This document shows, piece by piece, positions 55,563 to 64,000 of a stretch of 64,000 bases of DNA. This DNA is from Wolfiporia cocos (lineage: Eukaryota; Basidiomycota; Agaricomycetes; Polyporales; Phaeolaceae), in the NCBI GenBank assembly GCA_029448655.1, contig JACCLO010000002.1, positions 4,092,001 to 4,156,000 on the forward strand. The letters are read 5' to 3'. Numbering within the stretch: the first letter of the stretch is position 1; every line of letters starts with the position of its first letter. The notes beneath the pieces are model-generated. The model had not been told where the DNA came from, did no database searches, and saw only the letters and a list, made by a program, of their open reading frames with translations. The position numbers were made by a program, and so were the translations under genes.

Positions 55563-56726
55563 CTAGGAAAAGGCAGCTACTATCCCTCGCACCGTATCTA
55601 GAACAGTAAAAGTAATGGCAAACGTCTGCATCAGAGCAGGGACTGCAAATACTACCGAAATGACACCAAATGCACAAATGACCTCACCAAGCACAACGTA
55701 CGCGGCGGTTATGTTCAGGTTCCAAAGAAGGCAAACGAGACCTATCAAGAAGGATATAACGGAAAACTCTAGAAGGTCAAGGTGGATCACCAGCAAGGGC
55801 CCGTTGGGATTGGTGAGGAATTTCGCCACCTTGTAGCAGACAAGTTCGAAATCTCGCCCGCCGTTCTCCGGCAGAATGCAGTACGCAAACAGCAGCCTGA
55901 TTGCGATATTCATGCAGGCTGCTGTCAGACTGCATATCAGCGCGGTGAACCACAAGATGTTGACCGCCATTGTCAGTCTTGCGGGGCCCTGACTTTCCGT
56001 ACCAAGGACGGGAGTGTAGGCAGGCGCAGTTGAATTCAGGTCTGTGCCTTGCTCATAGAAACTAGCCACTTGCGTGGAAATCTGAGAGAGGATCGCTGAT
56101 GACGGGTCTAGGGCCAGTGGGTTGAGCTGCGCAAAGTATACAGCGCTGAACGCAGCAACGGCTGCGGAGAAGATGCCGGCCTGAGCATCCATTGAATGTG
56201 ACCTCGAGTGGTGAGCAGCCCATCCAGAGCCCGGGCATCGAGAAGAATACGCACAAACGTCAGAAGTGCATCGAGATGGTTCTTGACGCTCTCGATATGC
56301 TCCTTGTCTTTTCGGCGCGATATTGTATCCTCATCTGCTGTGGGGTATGTGTCCGTGGCTGCAACTGTATGTGGGTCATGCGTGGTTTTTGCGTTCCGCA
56401 TATAGGCAACAAGGGCTTCATGGAAATGTTGCGCGAGTAACTCGGCCACTTGCGTGCCTTGATCTCTGACGTGCGCTGCATGGTCGCCTCCCAGGTCGAA
56501 GTTGAGAACTTCAACGTTGTCCTTCGCACCCCGATTCTGAGAATTACAACGGCCCAGTATTAAGTCCGGTGGTATCGCGGTGTAATCCGACAGTCTGTCT
56601 GCAAGCGATACTCACAGAATCAAAATTTGTCGCATGCACCTTCGAGTCGTCCATCGCAGGGGTGAGACAGGCAAATTCTGTCCAGGCCTGTGCCTGACTG
56701 TCGAATATGTACCCCTGGGCATGCAT
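55563..56726 (-). CDS. DUF6535 membrane protein B
   Basis: Predicted multi-pass membrane protein and paralogue of gene A. The first exon reads MHAQGYIFDSQAQAW (56726); a later in-frame Met, MDDSKVHATNF, at 56654 is also possible. It joins NRGAKDNVEVLNFDL and then a charged stretch with VAELLAQHFHEALVAYM and DKEHIESVKNHLDALLTF. LLTF joins AGIFSAAVAAFSAVYFAQLN, again the DUF6535 signature. Hydrophobic segments match gene A (VNILWFTALICSLTAACMNIA, VVLGEVICAFGVISVVF). It ends VRGIVAAFS. The N-terminal 100 residues differ strongly from gene A, while the membrane half is clearly alike. The function of this family is not known to me. Confidence 0.72.
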
Positions 56727-57970
56727 AAAGCACGCTGCCGCAGCACTAGTAGAGCAATTGGGTTGTCTGCAGGCATACCTCGTGGCTTTGACCGCTCAAC
56801 ACCTGTTCGCGAAGATTATGAATGACAGAGAAGGGTCTCTGTATGCTGCAGGTGTCCCTTCGTATCAGAGAAGCCGTCCGCCAAGCTCAGACACCACGGC
56901 GAGAGCCGATACAATTTCGCCAGAACACCGTCCATTCGCCACACTATCCGCACTGGACAGCCTCAAATTCGAAGTCGATGGCACGGTAGAACACAGCCTG
57001 ACCCGATTATCGACGAAGGATAGAGCACAGAAACCAGCTGGAGACATGGCCTCGACCGCAGGATGGCGCACAGGACCATTCAATAGGATGAGAAGTAAGA
57101 TGTAGTTGCGTTAGTTTAGGAAGGAGTATGATTGGCGGCCGGTTGTGGCTTGTGGCATGGACCTCCGGCACCCCGCCACTAAGCGCAAAGACAAAGCGAG
57201 CTTATGCCTAGTCTCGCAGAAAAAAGTGAATTAGCGCTATCTATTCGAGGCAGTTACGACAACCGAGATGCATTGCTGCGCTAGTCATTGAACGAAACTG
57301 TGTACGAGTCCTTAGGCGCCAGGACCCAGAATCAGGCGTGTCGCAGCATGCCCATTTATGAGAATGTCTGTCCTGCTGTACATATGAGGTATGCCAAGCC
57401 CTCATCTGACTGGACAAGACAAAGCACTCTCGAACGACGCCCCAACAGAGTATCAGGTGCGCCTCACACGTCCGATGCGAGATCCAGACGCGCCCCCGCT
57501 TTGAAATTTCCCCGCAGACGTATGTCCCGCCTTGTGATGTATTCTACACTCTCCTTTTACGCCCGCCCCTGGCTGTGAGCTCTGCGAGCTACCGGCGACT
57601 ACCGACACTCGGCTAGTACGCGGAGGAGACCGGGCCGAGGACTCCAAAGCGGGCACCGGCCGAGGAGGAATTAATCGCTTGACGCCAGCGGGGCTCGTCG
57701 TATTCGGACGCTCCATTCGCAGGAGCAGAGGCGCAGACGGCCGCCACCGACGCCTACAGCACGTCGTCGACGACGCACGGGTGACCTGGCACTCGCACCA
57801 AGCACGCCGGCATCTGCACCCGGCTTGGCGCAGCAGCTGGGACACGCTCCAGACACGCAGAGGCCCAGCCAAGGCAGGCGCCGTTTACGGGGTGCGATCC
57901 AGTTACACACGACACACATTAGTCCGAGCCGCTGTGCGCACCGCTAGCGTCTTCGCGACCGCGTCCCGCG
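56727..57970. other. Intergenic region upstream of the BTB gene
   Basis: The 3' two thirds become GC-rich toward the BTB gene. The repeat copy at 57132-57184 lies here. Open frames are present on both strands but none is supported. Confidence 0.4.
57132..57184. repeat. Dispersed repeat, copy 2, upstream of DUF6535 gene B
   Basis: TTGGCGGCCGGTTGTGGC with a short insertion, then GGACCTCCGGCACCCCGCC and ACTAAGCG, homologous to 55391-55440. It is about 400 bases upstream of DUF6535 gene B, in the same relation as copy 1 to the TRAPPC5 gene. Confidence 0.6.
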
Positions 57971-60900
57971 ATGGATCATATAACTCCCTTCTCCCCTTAC
58001 TCCCACCCCTCGTCCCCCTTCTCCGCCTTCGCCGCGTCTCCGAGCGCGCACGCGACTGCACACTCCCATTCGCACACGCCCGCCGCAGGCAGCGACAGCC
58101 ACCCCGCGAGCAGCCACATCTCGCGCCTCGCCATCCCCTACTCCATCTCCCTCCCCGCCCTCCGCAAGCAGGCCCAGGCCCAGCAGCAGCACGACCAGAT
58201 GGCGACGCCCGCGCCCGCCCGCCCCGCGCCGCCCGACCTCCAGACGCACCTCTACAACGCCTTCCTCACCCGCCAGACCGCCGACGTCGCCCTCCGCATC
58301 CGCGGCTCCTGGCGCGCCGTCTACAAGCTCCACCGCGTCGTCCTCATCCAGGCGGTGAGCCCCCGCCCCCCGCGCGCCCCCGCACCGACTGACGCCCCGC
58401 ACGCCGCAGGGCTTCTTCCAGAGCCTCTTCACCGCGGGCTTCGTCGAGTCCCGCGCGTGCGTCAGGCTCACCGGGCCCAGCAGGTTCTCCGAGCCCGACG
58501 TCGTCGACATCGTCTTTGACGACCCGAACATCACGCGTGCCGGTGCGTGTCCATAATTGCTCTGGCCAGCTCGCCCCGCGCGCCGGCTGAATGTCGGAGG
58601 AGCGGGGGGCTCGTGCGAGCGGATTCCGCGAGATGACGCGCACGCGCGCACAGGAGCATGGGACGCACGCAGGAACGATCTGCAGCCCGCGTCGCATGCT
58701 CCCGCGCCACGGTCGCCCGTCCCCGAGCTACTCGGGGAGACGCCGTTCGCGAAGGTTCCCGCGGACTGATCGTACGTGTGCGCTTCTTTCCATGCATGCG
58801 CGTCTAGCGTCGCGTGCAGCCCTGCGCACCAGTGCAGTCACCGAGGGGCCTTCTGGCGAACTGCTGACGATTCTGCGGCGTCTGGTGTTTGCGTGCCTCG
58901 TGCCTCCGACGCTCGCAGAACACGCCCGTGAGCTCCGACCGCCCGATCGCTGCGTCTGCCGCGCACCCTCGCCGATCGCCGGAAGGCTATTGCAGATGTC
59001 TCTCTTTTCAAATTCCTCTCTGTCCCCGCGCGCGGAGCACGTCACTGACCGTTCCGTTCCTCTTCCCCGCCATCGCAGCATTCGAGTAAGTCGCCACCAC
59101 ACCCGTCCCTGCAGACGCTCACCGTCCACAGAGTATGCATAGCGCGCCTCTACGGCGGCGGCCCGCCGCTGCACATCTCGCCCGCGCTCATCCCGACGCC
59201 CACGCAGCCGCTCACGCCCATCTTCCCCGTCCCCGGGCCCTCCTCGCCCTCCTCACCCTCGCCCGCCGCGCCCGAGGGGCACCAGCCCGCGTCGCCGCGC
59301 TTCCTCCTCTCGCTGCTCGCGACCGCCGTCTTCCTCTCGATGCCCGCCGTCGCCGCGCAGGCGCTCCACGCCGTCCTGCGCACCGTCGGGCCGCACACCG
59401 CCGTGCGCTACCTCGGCTTCGCGACCGGGCGCGGCATCGGCGGCGCGGACGACGCGGAGTGGGAGGGCGCCGGCGGGGATGCGCGCCAGGCGGCGGTCGG
59501 GCTCGAGGGCGTCGCGGAGGCGGTGGACGCGGAGGAGGAGAGCATGGCGCAAGAGGGGGAGGGCAGGATGGAGAGGGAGAACGAGGGAGATGAGAGGGAG
59601 GAGAGAGGGGAGAGGGGGAAGGGGAAGGAGCGGGAGCGGGAGCGGGCGCGCGAGAGCTTGCTCGCCGACAAGCTGAACACGCTCGACGTCCCCGCGTCGC
59701 GGCCGGAGCCGATGAGCATCAGCGCGGAGACGACGCCGACGGACTCGGCGCCGTCCTCGCCGCGCAAGGAGTGCCCCGCGCCCGTGTCGGACACGGACAC
59801 GGACTCGGAGATGGAGCTGGCGACGGACGAGCACGCGCCCGCGTCCGTGCGCTCGCTCGCGCTCCCCGAGCCGCACTACTACTACGGCGCGTTCTCGGAC
59901 AAGGTCGGCGAGGCCGCGGCGTGCTGGCTCGCGCGGTGGGGCCTGGATATCCTGCAGTATGAGCTGGAACTGCGCGCGGGGCAGGGGGCCGGCGCGGGCG
60001 CGAGCGCGCACGTGAAGTGGGAGACGAGCGCGAGCGCGAGCGGGCAGGGCGAGGGCAAGACGGCGATGCGGAAGCGCACCGCCACGGCGCCGTCCAGGTT
60101 CCCCGACTCAGTGGGGGGTGGAAGCACGAGTGCGAGCGGGAGTAGCGGTGGGAGCGGAGGCGGCTGGCAGAGGGGGAGGGAAAAGGAGAAGCTGGCGGAG
60201 CCGGTCGTCCCGGTGGTGTGGCGCCCGGGCGGGCTGAGCGCGCGGTGGGTGCGCGGGCTGCTCTCGAGCGACGCGTTCTTCGTGCACGGCGAGCGCGAGC
60301 GGTACGACGTCGCGAAGACGGTCGTGGAGATGCGCCGCGCCGAGGGGCTCGACGAGGCGGACGAGCAAGAGTGGGAGGAGCTCTTCCGGTCAGGGATCTA
60401 TTACGAGAACATGGTGCGTGGTTATCCCTGCTGATGTGTGGGGTTGATGCGACTCGCGTGCGCAGGTGCTGGACGACCTGATGGCGATCGCGCGCGACGT
60501 GTCGCCGACGACGGGCCGGACGTACGTGCCCATCGCGGTGCTGCAGTCGGCGCACTGGAACCAAGATGTGTTGAGGCATCGGATCACGGCCAAGCGGCCT
60601 GGGGGGTCGTCCCCGCCGACGTCTCCCACAGCGCGCGACAAGGAGCTCGGAATAACACTCACCGCGTCAGACGTGGTGGCACGTCCGGACAGGGACACGC
60701 CGCTCTACCCAGTGACGGGCGACGCATCGACACGCATCGGCGACAGCACCGGGATCGAGGGCGCGTCGACGGACCAGCCCTTTGAGCTTACGGCGTCCAG
60801 CTCGACGGACTCGTCGAAGAAGGGCGCGCCGACCTGCGAGGCGAACTTCTTCGGGCTGCAGCAGCAGCGCGTGGCCGCGGCGGACATCGCGGCGGGCGCG

Positions 60901-61671
60901 CAGGGCAAGTGGACGGCGCACCCGCCGTTCCGGTTCGCGGTCGAGTTCTGGGACGTGGACGCGCTCAAGGAGAAGAACCGCCTGCACAGCCACACGGTGT
61001 GGTACGCAGGGAGCCTGTACAACGTGTACGTGCAGGTCGTGCGCAAGAAGGGCGTGCAGCTCGGCGTGTACCTCCACCGCCAGTCGACCGTCGACCCGCT
61101 CCCGCCGTGCTCCGCGCCCTCGGCCGTCGCGACGCGGGCCCTGACGGCGGGCGCGGGGCAGCCGCCGGCGTCGGTGCACCAGACCCGGCCGGCGTCGGGG
61201 AGCGTGTCGACGCCGCAGCGCCCGTCGTCAGCGCACTCGTCCCCGCAGAACGCAACGTTCTCCGCGCCGGGCCTGCCGTTCCTCCCGCTCTCGCGGAGCA
61301 CGACGCCCGTGTCCACGGCGGTGGCGGGCTCGCTGCCGTCCGCGTCGAGCAGCACGACGCTGAACACGCCCGGCGCGGCGAACACGCTGCCCGCGACCGC
61401 GCCGCCGGCGGGCCCGCAGCAGCCGTACCGCGACCCGCGCCAGGCGGTCTCGGCGTACTTTGCGATCGCGTGCGCGAGCGCGACGGGCGCGAGCCTGACG
61501 CGGTTCGTGAGCGCGCCGGACGTGTTTGCGGTGAGCCAGAGCTGGGGGTGGAAGTCGAGCTCGCTGCGCACGGAGGAGCACATCGACGTCGGCGCGGACA
61601 GCGGGCAGAACGCCGGCGCGCCCGGGCGCGAGGTCAGCCTGCGGGTGACGGTCGTGCTGGGGGTGGTGTAG
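57971..61671 (+). CDS. BTB/POZ-domain protein (germ-cell-less/fungal BTB type) with a 7-nt microexon
   Basis: Predicted BTB/POZ adaptor, possibly a CUL3-type substrate receptor. Five exons, 57971-58354, 58410-58542, 59079-59085, 59132-60413 and 60466-61671, sum to 3012 nt and 1003 aa. The 7-nt exon (CATTCGA) is needed to keep frame and restores the conserved AFEVCIARLYGGG. The N-terminus is Ser/His/Ala-rich, then the BTB fold: LYNAFLTRQTADVALRI, YKLHRVVLIQA, FFQSLFTAGFVES, IVFDDPNIT, FEVCIARLYGGG. Beyond it are a Pro/Ser-rich stretch, a helical block ending PASVRSLALPEPHYYYG, a charged Glu/Arg-rich low-complexity segment, and a conserved beta-rich C-terminal part (PFRFAVEFWDVDALKEKNRLHS, WYAGSLYNVYVQVVRKKG). 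It ends RVTVVLGVV. Confidence 0.8.
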
Positions 61672-61968
61672 GCTCGGTGGTGGGCGATGCCCGGGTAGGG
61701 TGTGGACTGTATGTGATGCGGATTGCCCGCCTTCTTGCTTACCACGTTACCCGATGTATGTGATACCTGTGTATAGCCTGTATAATGCGCTGTTACGACG
61801 GAGTAATGGATCCCCTGCGTGCCACACCCTGTTTGCGTGGCTTTGCGAGGCAGCGCGCAGTGGTTGGAACATTTGCCCGCGAAGCGTGGTTACCCATCAC
61901 CTGCACCTGGCTATCTGCGGCTGTACATGCTCTCTGCCCTCGCAGCGAGACCGCTATAGGCACCTTCA
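61672..61968. other. Short intergenic region
   Basis: Contains the BTB 3' flank and the promoter of the cullin-like gene. No ORF is supported; no clear TATA box. Confidence 0.4.
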
Positions 61969-62997
61969 ATGTCTAAATCCCCCGCCAGACGGGAGCCTAC
62001 CGCCGAGGCCCCGCCGCCCCCGCCGCTGCCCAACCCGTCGACAGGCAGCGCGAACCCGTCGGCGTCGTTCCCTGCCCTCTGGGGCTATCTCCAGCCTGCG
62101 CTCGACCACATCGTGCGCTCGCCGACCAACAGCCCGTCCAAGGCCCCCGCGATAGACGTCAGCTACCACATGGGCGTGCACACCGCGGTCTACAACTACT
62201 TCACCTCCCAGTCCGAGCAGATCGCCCCGGGGCCCGCCGCCGCCGGCATCCGCGCGCCCGCGAACGACAAGGCCAAGGCGAGCGGCACGGACCTCTACGA
62301 GCAGCTCGACCGCTACTACGCCGAGACGGCGCGCGAGCTCTTCCTCGGCGCGCCGACGGACGACGCGACGCTGATCCACTACCTCGTGCCGTGCTTCAAC
62401 CGGTACGCGGCGGGCGCGCAGTCCGTGAGCCGGCTGCTCAACTACGTGAACCGGCACTACGTCAAGCGCGCGGTCGACGAGGACCGCGGCTGGCTGCGCC
62501 TCTCGGACGTGCTCGACGCCGTCGCGCGCACGATCCAGGAGGACGACACGCGCGAGAAGATCCAGCGCCGCCTGCGCGAGCGCCGCACGCAGGAGCTCCG
62601 CAAGTGGGGCTACGTCGACGGCGCGTCGCCCGCCGAGCTCGCGCACGCCGAGGCCTACGCCGAGGCCGCGAGCGCGCCCGACCGCGTCGTGCCCCTCGTG
62701 TCCGTCGCGTACCGCCGCTTCCGCATCGAGGTGCTCGAGCCACTCCTCGCTGTCCCGAAGATGCAGGGGAAGGGCAAAAAGAAGAAGCCCCCCGCCAACG
62801 GCGACAAGCCCGCGATGCCGAAGGGGCGCCTTGCCCGCGCAGTGAAGGAGCTTCTGGAGTCAAAAGGCGGGGACGAGGAAGAGAGACATAGACTGGCAGG
62901 GGAGCTGGGGGTCGCGCTCAAAACGTGCGGGATCAAGGTGGACCATCCCCTGCGCAAGAAGCTCGATAAGTTCATACCACGTCCTCCGGCTACGTAG
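61969..62997 (+). CDS. Stand-alone cullin N-terminal repeat protein
   Basis: An intronless 342-aa protein that matches only the N-terminal helical arm of cullins. After a Pro-rich start it reads FPALWGYLQPALDHIV, YHMGVHTAVYNYFTSQSE, GTDLYEQLDRYYAETARELF, LIHYLVPCFNRYAAGAQSV, LLNYVNRHYVKRAVDEDR. In cullins this order gives the repeats that bind adaptor (SKP1-type) subunits. There is no cullin homology domain, no RBX1-binding region and no C-terminal neddylation lysine block; instead a Lys-rich linker and a short helical end (GRLARAVKELLESKGG) finish the protein. It could act as an adaptor-sequestering or alternative scaffold; that is inference. A truncated duplicate retained by selection is the main alternative. 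Confidence 0.75.
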   Translation: MSKSPARREPTAEAPPPPPLPNPSTGSANPSASFPALWGYLQPALDHIVRSPTNSPSKAPAIDVSYHMGVHTAVYNYFTSQSEQIAPGPAAAGIRAPANDKAKASGTDLYEQLDRYYAETARELFLGAPTDDATLIHYLVPCFNRYAAGAQSVSRLLNYVNRHYVKRAVDEDRGWLRLSDVLDAVARTIQEDDTREKIQRRLRERRTQELRKWGYVDGASPAELAHAEAYAEAASAPDRVVPLVSVAYRRFRIEVLEPLLAVPKMQGKGKKKKPPANGDKPAMPKGRLARAVKELLESKGGDEEERHRLAGELGVALKTCGIKVDHPLRKKLDKFIPRPPAT

Positions 62998-63231
62998 TGT
63001 TTTCTGATGCGTCCTATCTGTGATTGCCTTTGTATGCATGTATGGATGAGTCTCGGTGCGGCAGCTTGGGATTAATCTACGAGCACGATGGATTGGCACA
63101 CAGGAGGCACAAAGGAGCAGATGGATTCAAGATAGCAGCAGCAGATTCACAGCGACGAAAGCACATAGGTGAGTAGTGTCACAGCAATTTAACAGCAAGG
63201 TCTCGGACTTTTCGACAAGGCTTCGCAAGCA
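62998..63231. other. Convergent intergenic region
   Basis: The 3' flanks of the cullin-like gene and the SET-domain gene. No coding support. Confidence 0.5.
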
Positions 63232-64000
63232 TCATACCCTGACCCATCCGCGGCAGCCGCCCGCGCCACACACGCAGGGTCTTGCTCCCGGCGGTATCCT
63301 GGACTTCCCTTTCCCTTTGTCGCGCCTGTCCACTGCGCTGGCCTGCGGCTCGTAGTCGATGGTCAGCTCAGTGCGCTTAGGAATATCCTGCGTTGTCACG
63401 AATGCAAGGTACGGCTGGCATTGCTAGCGGGACGTGTAGATTAGCCGCTTCGAAAGTGTGGCAGTCGCGTACCTCTGGTACAGTATCCCAAACAACTGGG
63501 TAGACCTTCACGTTCGGCTCGCAGGAGTGACTGTCCAACACGATTATCATCATGTGCTGACGTTACGGCGAATGTGGTACGTACTTGACGAATCTGGTCC
63601 AGTTACCTGTGGGTATCAGACGTCAGCACAACCAATCTGGCACGAATGGATGGACGCACCGCAGCTACTTGCATCAACAGAGTACTTCGGCTGATCGGCC
63701 TCTTCCCCCTCCATTTCATGCATGTCGAGGTCGAATATGTAGGACTTGGCGTCTCCTGTCCGCTTAGCTGCATCCTCCCGTGTACTGTTGCACGCTCAGC
63801 GACTTTACAAACTGGAACAATTGACGGATTAAGCACACACATCAGCTCTCTGGAAGGAACCGTTAATTAGTTTGAAACGAAGACATCGATCGACCTACCC
63901 GGTGTACAGACCAAGCACTTTTCCTTTGACGAGAGACACAGCGGCACGCGCGCCCCAGCCGCAGTCTTGCGTGCGGAAGATCTCGATAGGCACGCTCCGT
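63232..64000 (-). CDS. SET-domain histone lysine methyltransferase-like, 3' part (SUV39/Clr4-like)
   Basis: The C-terminal part of a SET-domain methyltransferase; the start lies beyond the right edge. Exons read and join in phase: [16 protein letters not shown] and VLGLYTG, then GELMCVLNP, then [20 protein letters not shown], then [16 protein letters not shown] (the NHSC signature, split by an intron between the two bases of the Asn codon and the rest), [10 protein letters not shown], then [23 protein letters not shown], and finally a post-SET zinc motif [11 protein letters not shown] ending RV at a TGA (63232-63234). These are the SET active-site and post-SET features of the SUV39/Clr4 group. 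The pre-SET and any chromodomain are outside the window, so H3K9 specificity cannot be confirmed here. Confidence 0.85.

Noticed and set aside
59253..60011. Long antisense open frames in the BTB gene
   Set aside because: They arise from high GC at third positions of the true exon; no motifs.
1..64000. CRISPR arrays, complete LTR retrotransposons or DNA transposons, and rRNA genes
   Set aside because: No regularly spaced repeats, no paired long terminal repeats, no transposase or reverse transcriptase motifs and no rRNA-like conserved blocks were found.

Overview
This window looks like nuclear DNA of a mushroom-forming basidiomycete (Agaricomycetes). The evidence is: genes broken by many 46-90 bp GT..AG introns; a basidiomycete-type cysteine-rich secreted protein; two GH16 beta-glucanase-like genes with this group's usual layout; two DUF6535 membrane proteins; and conserved eukaryotic housekeeping genes (ribosomal protein S29, a TRAPP subunit, a Pumilio protein, a Vps38/UVRAG-like protein, a Mediator subunit). 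No bacterial operons, CRISPR arrays or complete transposons are visible. All exon structures are my own reading of splice sites and reading-frame closure, without transcripts.

Layout. 0-7 kb: tandem repeat, decayed kinase fragment, GH16 gene 1, relic of a gene whose better copy lies at 19.3 kb, class-1 dihydroorotate dehydrogenase-like enzyme, HMG-box factor. 7-13.9 kb: short-chain dehydrogenase, Mediator-9-like protein, a signal-anchored one-pass membrane protein, and gaps holding a 71-nt three-way-junction element. 13.9-23 kb: a 941-residue low-complexity protein with an unusually long intron, a broken kinase, a small unknown protein divergent from a CaMK-like kinase. 23.6-42 kb: a conserved core block of Pumilio, Vps38/UVRAG-like, an unassigned Asp/Met-rich protein, a GYF-domain protein and an acetyl-CoA transporter (SLC33 family). 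42-57 kb: a more AT-rich, accessory-looking stretch with a secreted cysteine-rich protein and its dead tandem copy, GH16 gene 2, RPS29, a decayed tRNA-Lys-like element, a GCNA/Spartan-like metalloprotease, and two DUF6535 genes on either side of the TRAPPC5 gene. 58-64 kb: very GC-rich, with a BTB-domain gene containing a 7-nt microexon, a stand-alone cullin N-terminal-like protein, and the 3' end of a SET-domain methyltransferase that runs off the right edge.

The genes do not form one pathway. The main themes are post-transcriptional and transcriptional control (Pumilio, GYF, Mediator, HMG, SET), membrane traffic (Vps38-like, TRAPPC5, SLC33) and cell-wall or secreted functions (GH16 pair, secreted cysteine-rich protein). 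The most unusual items are the microexon, the cullin N-terminal-only protein, the SUMO-interacting metalloprotease with internal repeats, the three-way-junction element, and the several dead-copy/live-copy pairs.
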